Source of the DNA: Topomyia yanbarensis
Taxonomy: Eukaryota; Arthropoda; Insecta; Diptera; Culicidae
Reading direction: 5' to 3'
DNA length: 64,000 nucleotides
Assembly: GCF_030247195.1 (NCBI RefSeq)
Contig: NC_080672.1
Span: forward strand, 403,513,037 to 403,577,036
Position numbers and translations under genes: made by a program. The notes beneath the pieces were generated by a model. The model ran no database searches. It saw nothing but the letters and a program-made list of their open reading frames with translations, and had not been told where the DNA came from. Of this stretch, positions 46,661 to 57,945 are shown one piece after another (the first letter of the stretch is position 1; the number at the start of each line of letters is the position of its first letter).

Positions 46661-47864
46661 TAGGGCGGTTTGTGTTAAATTAGTGAAATTTTATCAGCCA
46701 CAGGTCCGAATATGTTCATAACTATGTTTCTATCGCCTCTTAAGAACCTACGCATTATTTTTTACCGCAAAAATATCATTTGTCGAGCCATTTTTGCAAT
46801 AATTCTTATTTGACCTACTTTTGTCTGAGACTATAATAAATATAACATTTTGGATCTCATATTTGCTTGAAAACTAGAATAAAAGTACTTAAAAGAGAAC
46901 TCAATCGGGTACCATGGAGAACACTTCATATCTCCGAAATTTCTAAACAAAAATTTGGCTCTTTGCGAAAAAGTTCCGTGATTTGAGCAGTGCTAAAACT
47001 TGGCGGAAGCAACCATTCTAATTTATCATCTATCATATGTTTATATATAATCAACGAAAAAGTTTTTACATGCATTTCATCTAGAATGAGTACCATCGCA
47101 AGGAGCGGAAAATACTTTGGAGATCTGTAGTAAATTTTATCCGAGATATTTAACCAAAGACAAATTCCCCTCACTTAAGTTAAGTCCGTAGGACTTTCTC
47201 GCCAAATCCAGAAGTCCAAAACACAGATTCTTAAGTCCACAACCCGTACTAAACCACACACATCTCTAAATCATCTATAGACCAGCCAGACAAAAGCCTG
47301 GGATACAATATCTGTTCGGGAACTGGCGTTCTTTCTTGATATTTCGTCTAGGCGATGAAAGATCTGTGTAAAAGTTAAGGACATTTCTACACATTTATGT
47401 AAATATCCAATTCTGTGTCAGTGCACCTATATTCCTAAGAAATATACTTTTGTTACATGCATAAGAAATAAAGCTATGACATAAACATTAATTACGGATA
47501 ATTTTTCTCACTCTGCATATTATACAGTAAGCTTAAAAAATGGTATAACTTATCAAAAGTATAAAGCGTATCTATACATACTTGTCAAACTATTTGCTAA
47601 CATATCATCAAAATCAAAACAAACAATTTGATTGCTACTTATTGTATCTAATATTTTGAGTAGTAAAAAAGATTTTCGTGCCGTAAAACCCAACCGAATT
47701 TTGAAAATGTAATTTAAAAAAAATATTCTGTGTCTTCCATTAAAATTCTAACCGCATAAAACACTTGAAAATATTGCGATATTCATAGTTTCACTGAATC
47801 ACTAAATTCGTTCGTTTTTTTACATTTCTTATAAAAGAAATGTATAAAATTCGCTTTAAGTTTC
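46661..47864. other. AT-rich unassigned sequence
   Basis: No recognised gene; very A/T-rich from 47400 onward. Confidence 0.4.
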
Positions 47865-48250
47865 TACACACCAAAAAATAATGAAATTTAAACGACATGT
47901 AAATCAATACGAATGTAAACATACAAAGATTGAATCAAAAATTTGATTAAAAATTACGTTAAAAGCAATTGGAGCATCAAACAGCACACAATTTTACACT
48001 TTCATTCGTGTAATATTACATGCCATCCATTTTACAGTAGTATTCGAGTAAAAATACATTGAAGTGCATCGGTTTTCCGTTTAAAGAAACTGTAATTTTG
48101 AATCCACGTGTAAACTTATAATAAAATTCGTTGAAGAAAGCACGACAAGTCGTGTGTATTTGTGGTGGAAGTTAATTTTACATTTATGTTCATGCTCCAA
48201 ATATGTGCATGAAAATAAACTTAAAATTACAGAATATTTTTTTCTGTGTA
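47865..48250 (+). mobile_element. N: MITE with TACACA ends
   Basis: Begins TACACACCAAAAAATAATGA and ends TACAGAATATTTTTTTCTGT plus GTA, so about 20 bases of imperfect terminal inverted repeat with TA at each edge. 386 bp, AT-rich, non-coding. This resembles a common dipteran Tc1/mariner-type MITE. It directly abuts the next D copy. Confidence 0.7.
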
Positions 48251-49090
48251 TTTTCATTCAGATTTACTACTAGAGAATAATTAGTTCTCATTTTAGTTAT
48301 TCACCATTATGATTATTTCATCATTATGATTACTCAGGATGCCTCAAATTTTATCAGAATATGGCTTCAAGATGTTAATTACAATACAACTCGATAATGG
48401 TGCACCGAGGAGGCCGGGAGGGTTTAGCTTTTTTCTGTTCTATATTTTCCCTCTTTGCCAGATCACAACCAACAATCAGCCAAGTATTAGTAGTGTTTAA
48501 AGTACTAATGTATTTTTGTCATGTGGTGATAGTAGTTTTAGCTGTATCTAGTACTTTTCCCATCTTAACTTTCATTTCTTCTTATCGAGTCTTATAATGC
48601 TGTTCTACACATGATTTGCATTGAGTATGAGATAGTTGTACTTATAACGGCAGTGTAGTTAACAGTGAAAAAAGTTTGGTGATACGGCCATGTTTATTTC
48701 AAACGCGAAATGCGAGGTATACAACACCTAACCTCTTTTTATAATATATCTTAGCATGTGAGTCGTCACACGTGAACGACAAATATCCACGCGATCATGC
48801 AAACGCTCACGTGAACATACAGCCGCTCGAGTCCTTTGCGATATTACAAACTAGGTCTCGAACGCGAACATCAAAATAAACTCATCAACACATACCAACG
48901 CTCACGATCTCGCTAACGCGTAATTTAATCGCACTACGCGTTACACGTTAGCACTTACGAATGTATAGTCTTAATCGCGAATATGCAAACGCGCTTACAC
49001 ACGCGGTTAAAGAAACGGGTTCGCACACACCCGCTTCCATTCGATCATGGAAAATTCACGCGACAAGTTAACGTAACTGCAGCGCATAAC
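48251..49090 (+). mobile_element. Element D copy 6, 5' part
   Basis: Starts within the 5' module (TTACTACTAGAGAATAATTA; cf. 57400), keeps the CTCGATAATGGTGCACCGAG hairpin region at about 48389 and the D5/D7-type segment (AGTACTAATGTATTTTTGTC). It then passes into diverged tandem-unit sequence with CACGTGAAC- and TCGCGAATATGC-type words. The body continues after a gap at 50010. Confidence 0.7.
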
Positions 49091-50009
49091 GTAAGCTCTA
49101 GATCAAGCGACTTGACGCATACTAATGGACGATAAGGGGTGCCTCCAATTGAATGTTTGGAATATATCGAAGCTGAGTATCTTTCTCTTGATTGTATCTT
49201 TGCCAATAGAGTCCATATACGGGAAAATGTTTTCGGAAGGTCACTATCAATCAGCTCCATATCCTGATCACAAACTCACACATCAAATCGCCGAGTATCA
49301 GCAAAATTTTGCTGAATTTTCATCAGCTGAAAACTACGGGAATATCAGATGCCGAAAGTTCAGTAATTTGTATTAAATCCATTGAACAGATTCACTTTGC
49401 CGAAAATCAAAAATAGAAATTTTCAAATTGACGGCGCAATTGCCAAGTTCTCAGTATTTATGGCTGGATTATGCGGTGAATTCGGCAATTGCGGTGTCAA
49501 TTTGACAAGTTTAATTTCTGAATCTGTCAAAGAAATAATATTCAAATTGCTTTACTTTCACCATCTTAAATTGCTACAACTTCCAACAGATGAAAATTCG
49601 GCAAAATTTTGCTGAAAACGACAAACAAATTTTTTAGTATGCAAATTAATTGTCACCCAGAAAGTGATTACGCAACTAACAGAATCCATATCTCAATCGC
49701 CAGTGAAAATGTATGCCAATGATCTACAAATATTTTCGAAAAAATCTCCCAATTCCAGGACTTCGTTCCGAAATTGACTGGTACTGGACTGGAGGTCGAA
49801 GAGGACACTGTGCGTCGGTACTTGAGTCAAAATATCAATATTATTTTAGTTGGAATTTATATAAGATTCCACGTCAGATTTCCAATTCCAATTTTTAATA
49901 ATCCTGGAATATTTTTCTCGCATTCTTTAGTGAAACATAATCGACACATATTTTCTGTTTTTTTGACAATATATTTTTTTGAACTTTTAGAATTTTTATA
50001 ATTGAACAC
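49091..50009. other. Insert within D copy 6, holding a MITE
   Basis: About 0.9 kb unrelated to D. It contains the inverted-end element at 49286-49626. The rest has no recognised feature. Confidence 0.5.
49286..49626 (+). mobile_element. O: MITE with CAGCAAAATTTTGCTGAA ends
   Basis: CAGCAAAATTTTGCTGAATT plus TTCATC at 49299-49324 is answered by GATGAAAATTCGGCAAAATT plus TTGCTG at 49589-49614, a 26-bp inverted repeat with one mismatch. Outer bases match more weakly. The GCAAAATTTTGC core is itself palindromic. No coding, superfamily not assigned. Confidence 0.7.
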
Positions 50010-50500
50010 TTTTCAATCAATGACTACAAGTGTCAGGGCGCCGCTCTGGTCGTATGGGGCACCCTCTCTCATATAGCGTCTGAACCGTACATTCTAAATC
50101 GCACACCAAAATCACGACCCGAGCTACAAATTTATACACGCGAAGTTATATCATACCACCAGCACACGCGACATACATACGCCCACGCGATCAAACACGT
50201 TACCATACAAACGCTCGAGCTCTTCGCGAGAGAAGCAACCTGACCACAAATGCGAACATACAATCGCGATCATTCACGCATACACACGCCCGCGATCTCG
50301 CAAACATCTGACTCGACTCGGTTATTAACTCGACGTGTTTACATTTATGAATTTATAACACCTCCTAAAGTTCAAAGATTCAAACGCTTGTTTCCGTACG
50401 ATTATAAATCGTTCGCGCTCGGCTGACCGCACCGTCGGTGCGTCCATGGCTTCAGTTGGACCATCCTAAAAAACACTTATTAGGAATCAGAATATATTGG
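50010..50500 (+). mobile_element. Element D copy 6, continuation
   Basis: One tandem unit: ACACGCGAAGTTATA at about 50138, GCCCACGCGATCAAACACGT, CGCCCGCGATCTCGCAAACA, and CATGGCTTCAGTTGGACCAT at about 50445. It breaks off where the I-type LINE on the other strand ends at about 50530. Confidence 0.7.
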
Positions 50501-50529
50501 TTCGCTTGGCACTTTCCCCATACTATTCG

Positions 50530-53500
50530 TAGAATTGTGTCTTGCTATGTCGTCTCATCACTTTCCTGATGGGAACGGAAAGGGAGGTGTGAGGAAAAGG
50601 TAGAGGAATGGAAAAAGATAACACAATACATACACAACGCAAAACAGTAAACAGCTGGGATTCTTCACTCGCGAAAGAATAATGAACCCTACTGATACAG
50701 CCTTAAGCTCTTTATCGCACTGGGTTGAGGACAATAGCATAGTGTCAGATTTATGTACAGGAATAGGTTAATCTATGTACGAAGAACCGAAAATCCGGAT
50801 GCGCAATTAAATTACGGCAGTTATATATTAAATGACATAAAGTTCTGTATTCGGTTTCACAAAGATCACAGGAATACTCAGCACGCTGAATAGCAGCCTT
50901 GTGATAATTGAGTTTGCAATGTACAGTAAGTGCCCTGACTAGAATACTGCAATTGTGCTTGAAAAATGCAACAAATTCTGCAACATTTTCGGACTCACAT
51001 CCGAAAGAAAAGGTTTTGTTTGAACGCAAGTTTGCAAATTGCGCCAATGGTTGGCATGTTCGGATGCAGCCAAGCAGTACATCTTGTGCTTTATCCAATT
51101 CGACAGTGGTGGACCAACGAAATTCGTTGCGGCGCCCGCTCTAGCCAATTCGTCTGGCCGTTCATTTCCAGTGAATGAGCGGGCACCCATAGAAGCTAGT
51201 AACCATTTGAAATGCTAAGTTTTTCGATTTGAGGTCGAAATACGACTGCTTATTTCGACCTCGAATCTGCCATACTAAGTGCGTTTGGGGCAGTCTGACT
51301 GTCGGAGCAAAAGTAAATTTATTTACCGTAAATTCCCTGTTGAAGTGCTGATTGTACACCACACAGAATCGCAGATTTCTGCTTGGAATACGGTACAGTA
51401 TCTACCAAGCAAATGGGATTGGTCTCATCTCAATTCACGACAATAAACACCAGTACCAGCTCGGCTGTCCAACAAAGAACGGTCAGTGTAACAAACTACG
51501 TATTCTTCAAGTTGTCGCTCCATTCAGCCAGACAGCCATTCCTCGCGAGAAGGAATTCTCACATTAAAAGTTTTTAAAGAAAAACTGCATGTGAGTATAA
51601 GGTCACTAGAAGCAAGCATATTCTCATTCCAAGTAATCATTTGGGGGCCACAGTCCTGTGTGGCTAGTTGCACGATCTATTGCGGTACTGTTCCAGAACC
51701 CGGTAACCTTAAGACGGTATGCAGAAGAGAGTGCTTTTTGTTTCACACATAGTAGTTTTGTGTGACAGAGTTCCTCTAGAGCACTAGCAATAGCAGTGTT
51801 ATCGAGAACGCATCAGTTATTGTCATCAAGACCATCCTCTGAAGATGGTTTGACTTCGATTGGATTCTCGTGACTTCTCTCTTCTGCTACCACACAAGGC
51901 ACCCGTAAGCCAGTATTGGTATAAAAATTGTTGTGTAGATTCACTAAATGTACTTGGGTTTGAGTCCCCAATATTTGCCAAAATCCCGACTACATTGGCC
52001 GAAGGCCAAGCAAGCTTTCTTGATTCTGAAATCGATGTGAGCTGTCCAATTTAGTTTTGAGTCAAGAATTACCCCAACGTACTTAACTTAATTTGCGACG
52101 ATTATTTCAGCGTCAAAGAACTGCAACGGACGAGCTCCGGTTGTAATCCTTCGTTCCGCGAAAGTGCCATTGATGTTTCACTGATAGATTAACATGAAGT
52201 CACCATTGCTCAACAACACTGGTTGGCAGCATAAAATCAAAAAGTGTTGATGTAAATTCCGATAATAATTATATATGATAATCATCGACGAAACTATATG
52301 TCGGAAACCCGAGCTAATTAAACTTCAAAAAGGCAAGCTAAAATTGGGCCTCTGAGATACCTTGCCTTTTTGAGGGTTTAGCTTCCTCAACAAGACATTG
52401 GCGACAAGGTTCCATAAAAGTGGTGACAGTACACCACCTTGAGGGCATCCACAGACACTCAGTTTCCTTATCTCTACTTGTCTCAACCATACGCACAGAT
52501 GTCGGTTGCTAAGCATTGCGTGCATCCAGTTCGTGATATATAAAGGTACCAATGACCCAAAAGCATCTATATCGATAAAACTTTTGCGATAAAACTCAAT
52601 TATTCAATGTTGTCGACAATGTTGTGTAACAGGGTGATAGTAGACTACCCCCGCTGATTTGAGTGGGAAGGAAATCAGACTGATAGGTCCAAAGCTCAAT
52701 TACAATTATTTCCCGACACGCTGTATGGAATGTATCCTGTTGCAAGGCCACAGGTAAGAACTTCATTATAAATATGCTTGAAGTGTTCATATCCCCTTTG
52801 AAGGAGAACTGGAATGATTTCATTTTTCCCCGGAGACTTATACGGAGCAAAACTTACAATCGCCTATTTGATCGATTCGGTTGTGACAATTCTACGAGCA
52901 AATGCCCAATAATCAGAGCTACCTGAAAAGAACTCGGGGGCAGTCGTCGGTGATGGCTCCGTACAGTCTGGAAAGCGTGTGTCAAAAAGACAGTTGAGTA
53001 TCTTTGTCTGATGAGTATTCACCATTAGCAGTTCTAATCGAACTAACTTGAATAGCTTTTCCAACCAGTTCGCTCAGGAGATCGAAGGGTATTTCTGTAT
53101 GCTGTCCGAGCCAACTTAAATGCCTCCGATCCGTCCATGCGTCTGCGTTTCCAAGCTCTTCTACATAGCTTTTTAAGTGTAACATGTTCGACAATCCACC
53201 AAGTGGTTCTTCTAGAAGCGGACACGTCTCTTGGTATGAAATTCTTCTAGAAGCGGACACGTCTCTCGTTGATGCTACTATAAGTAAGTTTGTTGCATCC
53301 ATGATCTCATCCAAGTCACTTGGAGATTTAATCGTTGGAACATATCCAAGGTCCCATCTCGTAGATTTGGGATTACGATATGCGATGATATCTAGTAAGA
53401 TGTTTAAATGATCAAGGACTATGTACATATGATCAGATAACGATGGTTCAAGTTCGTTGGGTACGAGCCCGTTTGCCAACTCGTGCGTAATACTGTCAGA

Positions 53501-54000
53501 GCAGAGTGTTATATCTAACACCTCTTCTCAGCCAGATCGTGCAAAGCAAGAAGATGTCGGAGATTTCAAGAGATCTTTCGTACTTCCTCCCTTGAATCTT
53601 TTATCATAGTAACAATTTCATTATTTCTTGAATGTATTCCAACATATGATCTGCTCTGTAAATCAGAGTGTAATACGTCCAAACTACTGTAATTTTTAGT
53701 TTTGACGGAAAAGTTTTGACTCACGCTTCATTGATGCATATCGTTGTGTATGAAAACCGCGAAACTGTTCCCCCATCAGTGGAAACTATGTCGCCATCGC
53801 ACAGCGACTCTCGAACGTTGTGTGTATGATAAGTGATAATCCAAACAGTAGAATCCGTTCCCTAATTGAACTGACTTCCTCGCCGTATTTCTTTGTGTAA
53901 TTTGTAGCAAGTTTGATACCGTCATTGGTTCGCCCTCGTCAAGTGCTGTCCCGGTTTTACCTAATCTAATCCATTCCCAAGCAACACGTTATTCCCCGTT
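50530..54000 (-). pseudogene. I-type non-LTR retrotransposon, decayed
   Basis: Minus strand, read from 54000 down. The end of the endonuclease domain lies at about 53521-53430 (VLDITLCSDSITHELAN, LSDHMYIVLDH). Then come the linker and RT start (SPGKNEIIPVLLQRGYEHFK at about 52870-52770, partly in another frame), WMHAMLSNRHLCVWLRQVE and GCPQGGVLSPLLWNLV (52520-52430), and an active-site variant FVDD at 52292-52281 where FADD is usual. An RNase H piece follows (GNERPDELARAGAATNFVGP, about 51170-51110) and a C-terminus with HCKLNYHKAAIQ and CDLCETEYRTLCHLIYNC (about 50915-50820). Many stops and frameshifts. The 3' UTR ends near 50530 (GTGATGAGACGACATAGCAA). Upstream of 53521 the endonuclease is too decayed to place a start. 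Confidence 0.85.
53207..53267 (-). repeat. 35-bp local duplication in the LINE
   Basis: TTCTTCTAGAAGCGGACACG plus TCTCT occurs at 53207 and again at 53242. A late replication-slippage duplication within the decayed element. Confidence 0.85.
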
Positions 54001-56617
54001 CGCTTTTAAGAGTCAATTTTTTCCCTTTACAACCTCATTCAAGGATTTTCCAATTTCGCACGTTCACCTTGACAAAAGCATTGATAAAGTTGGAATCTGT
54101 GTGCTGTACAAAACCGCCCGAACCAGTCAAGGGCGTGACAAAGGTACATTGGCATGTGCATTCTCACATTCGGCGATAATGATAACGGCCCGCTGGCGGC
54201 AACCTTGATAAGTTCTTTGACTTCGACTTTGGACAGCGCGAGTTGAGCGAGTTGACGGGTACGAAAAACTGCTCCTATCAACAGGTGAATACAATCAGTT
54301 GCCTGTTCGATTAAGCACATAGTACTGCCGACTTCCGTGTTTGCATTTCTAATTTGATGCTCGAACCAAGTGACACCAGTCTGGCAAGTTTATTGCTGAC
54401 TGAATCGGCTATCAGGTTCAATTTACCGTAATACAACAGACATCAAATACTCACACAGACATCGATCCGATTGGAGATTTTCTGCGAATGTATCACTTCA
54501 CACTTCTATCGAGTTAGTAGTTTGTCAACTTGTTTGACTTTGGCTTCACAGTAACATAATGGATGTCAAACAAGGATTACGGACTCCATTGAACATTTAG
54601 TTCACCTTCAAATCGCGTGTGAACATACATAATCGTAGCATAACAACCGATCCGACCTACGTGCTGAATTCATTCATACCAACAGCTCCCCCTCCGAACG
54701 GTAATGGAAGTAGATTGCATAAACTATAAACAACACTAAATAGACCGAGTAACCAAAACAGAATTGAAAATGTTGTGCTGGAGCTGAGAGGCGGTAGTTA
54801 CTGCAAATGACGCCGGCTTGCATCCACCCACACACTGCACCACCCAACGAATGAAGTGTGCGGTTGTTGTGCATTTGCAACGAGTTGCACCGATTTGGAT
54901 GGGGGGAGAGATGCTTGGAAGATTTCCTTTTACCGCATAACGAGCGATGGATAGAGTTCGACCTTAAAACATGCTTCCCATCCATGCCAGCTCCGATCGA
55001 TGCCGCACCACACCAAGAGCACAGTATGGAATGGCCTTAAGGGGTCGTTACTGCGTTAGTGAAGGTTGTTTTAGATGTTGCCCTTTTTCCTGTTAGAGAG
55101 TGAAGAGAAACAGGTATTTGTTTCGTCTAGTTTTGAGCACAGATAATTAAATTACTCAAAGATGTAATACTTAAACGACATTTTGGTGATATTTTCGTAA
55201 GAACCAGCTTTATTATTACTGTAGATAACTTAAATTATGGTATTTGTAGTTCAATTTTAAAAGATAAACTTTTATGACTAATAGAAACAAGACTCGATTT
55301 TTAAAATCGATTCAATCTTGTACCATTATTATCCCCGAAACAGCCGGGGCACTGTGGTATCGTTGCTACAACAAAGTGCACCAAAAGGTAGGTCATGAAT
55401 GCATCAGACTCATGAGCTCAGATCAGGAATGCTGTTGCATTCACTTGCACTGGTTGCATCGCAGCTGACACCCTTATTATCGATGAGAAGGGAAAAGAGA
55501 AAGTTGGATTACTCATATTGCTGTTTGGTGAGATTTTTCCATGGGTGAACGGCAAAATGTACTTATTATTAAGTCACCAGTTATTTTGAATCGCAGATAG
55601 CTCATGGTATATTATTAACAGCACCTTAAAAGTATGCATGGGAAAGTTACATCGCGTTCTGTTTTCTTCGGCAGGTTATTTTTCATATTTCATATTGGAT
55701 TGGGTTTCACAAGTATTCATTAACTAAGAAAGTCTTGGAAACCGAACATCTTTGATAACGAAAAAAGCCGGTTTTCATGAAAATCGAAATGCTCAAATTA
55801 GCGTTCGTTTATAAAAAACGCTTCCAGATTTAGTTTATTAAGTCGAATATCAGCTTGTAATATCTGGCCATTAAATAGCAATTTCCTATGTTTCGTCCTA
55901 AGATCTTGATCGCACCAACCGTATTCTAATTCTTCTCACACTTACATTATATCTACCGTTATTAAAATTGCTGTTATTAAAATTAATCTGTTGTACACAA
56001 ATGCCTGTACCCAGTATCATCGATAACCAATCTACATGATCGGATCGCTGCCTAAGTTGTGTTTAAATCAATTTTCTGTCTCGAGGCATAAACTAACATT
56101 CAACAGCGATAACACGTGCGAAGAAATTTGCTGAGCGCCGCTGGTGTAGAGAAGATGAATAGCCTTGAACTAAAACAAACGTGCGATTCCTCATTCTTGC
56201 TGCTAGCCAGCGAACATTGACGCCGCCTTCGATGCAAATCGATTGCGAGTATTTATCAAGAAAACGAAGTTCAAGGGAAATGCAACATTGCAATAATTTT
56301 AGTAAATATTGTGTCGATTTTAACCGTAGTGAAATTAAGCGTAAACAAATAAGTCAGAAATTTCATCAGAAACTATATGATATGTACATTGATTTGGCAA
56401 GATTTTGAAAGTGATGAATAGTAATCTCAAGCATCGTTGGTTGAAAATGGTTTTATATTTTTTACTATTGTTAAATAATAATTATTTTTAAAGAAAAAGC
56501 TGTTGCAGGGGACCTTCTCCTGGATTCGGCAGAAAATCAATATTTGAGATTTTTTTAGTAGAAAAATGAAAAGACATACGAAATTCTACTTTTGATCTTT
56601 TATTCGTTATATCGATA
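54001..56617. other. Mostly single-copy-looking non-coding DNA
   Basis: No repeat of this window and no recognisable protein. A minus frame at 54039-54320 (93 codons) follows upstream of the LINE but has no endonuclease motif that I can see, so I leave it uncalled. 54680-55040 is relatively G+C-rich. Confidence 0.4.
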
Positions 56618-56999
56618 CAGTGAAGACCCGATTTTATCAGCCCCCGATTTGATAAGCTTCATATGAAAATTGATAGTTGGTAGTTTGATGGGCTCTAGCA
56701 GACGAACCAAATTGAATACGAGTAAATCCTTTCTTGAGCATATTTTTACTATCTTAGAGATCCGAAATACACAAACAAAAATTTTATTTTTTTTTTTAAT
56801 TTTGCGCTATCCCCCTTAAGGGAAGTTTAAGCTAAATAATCAAGATAGGTTATGAGGCTATATCCAGGGACTAAATTAGAATATTTTAAGAGCTTCGGTT
56901 TCTTAAAAAGAAAGAAAAATATATGTCCTGATTTTAGCAACGTGCCGGTTTTATCAGCCTAAAATTCTCCAAGGGGCTGATAAAAACGGGTCTTCACAG
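56618..56999 (+). mobile_element. F copy 2: Tc1/mariner-type MITE, full length
   Basis: Begins CAGTGAAGACCCGATTTTAT after TA and ends ATAAAAACGGGTCTTCACAG before TA. 382 bp. The best copy of the F family. Inside: GGCTCTAGCAGACGA, CCCCCTTAAGGGA and GGTTATGAGGCTATAT. No coding. Confidence 0.88.
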
Positions 57000-57284
57000 T
57001 AATTATTTTTTTTTTCTTTCCAAAATTTAAAATGGCGGATCTCGTCGACCTCTGCGCGCGAAACATCGTCCTACTTCGCCAAGTCTAGAGCCTCTCGCAG
57101 TTAACCGAAATGAAAAATTGATATAGTTTATTAAAATAGATAAAATTTCCTAGTTTCAATAAATTTAGATGAAAAAAAAAAACAATTTTATAGTCGTTAA
57201 AGAAAAAAGTGAAATTTGTCTCTTTTATTACCGCAATCTTGTTTAAAAATTATAAATAAATTATTTGTCATGCCAATGTTAGTT
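57000..57284. other. Unassigned AT-rich sequence
   Basis: No recognised feature. Confidence 0.5.
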
Positions 57285-57945
57285 CCCTCTCGCAGGTTGA
57301 TGGGATTGACGGTATTGTTATCAAGCCACAATAGATTAAATAGAGTTATCTAAATATAAGGATCTTCGCTCTTTTTAGTTTCTATTTGCACCAAGTTCTA
57401 CTACTAGAGGCTAATTAGTTCTCATGTTAATAATCCACCAATCATTATGACTACTCAGGATTTGATTTATATAAGAAGCCCGTTTCGAGATGTTGATTAC
57501 AATACCCCTCGATAGTGGTGTATCGAGGAGCCCGGAAGGCTGATATAAGCCTTTTTTTGTTCTATACCTTTCCTCTATTTGCCCGCTCACAACCAACAAT
57601 CAACCAGTAACAAATAGATAATTGAGAAAGGATGTGCTATTGGTGGTGGTATTTCAAGTACTAGTAGTGTTTGAAGTACTAATGTATGTCTTTCATATGA
57701 TGATCATAACTTCAGCTGTAACTTGTACCTGTCTATTACGTCTCTCATATATTGTCTTTTATTTCTTCTTTTCAAGTCCTATACTGCCATTCTACACCCG
57801 CCTTCAGCTGGGTCAGCAAAGATGGTGATAGTGAACGCGGTTTCAAGCGGGAACCTACAAAAATGCCCTCGCGCACGCGATTACGAATCGGTCACGTCCG
57901 GAAGTCTGTCCTTGATCCTAGAAGCCTGGGTCCATGCCTTCAGTA
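57285..57945 (+). mobile_element. Element D copy 7, 5' part
   Basis: Starts CTCTCGCAGGTTGATGGGAT. A perfect 7-bp hairpin, CCTCGAT/ATCGAGG, lies at 57507-57513 and 57522-57528. A second, AGGCT/AGCCT at 57537-57541 and 57548-57552, runs straight into a T-run. Homologous throughout to the 5' part of D copy 5 on the other strand. The tandem-unit body begins at about 57830 and is cut after CCATGCCTTCAG by a 2-kb insert. Confidence 0.85.

Noticed and set aside
52741..52760. ACAGGTAAGAAC as a second recursive splice site
   Set aside because: No pyrimidine tract upstream, and the position is inside a decayed LINE RT region where the sequence is explained by the coding strand.
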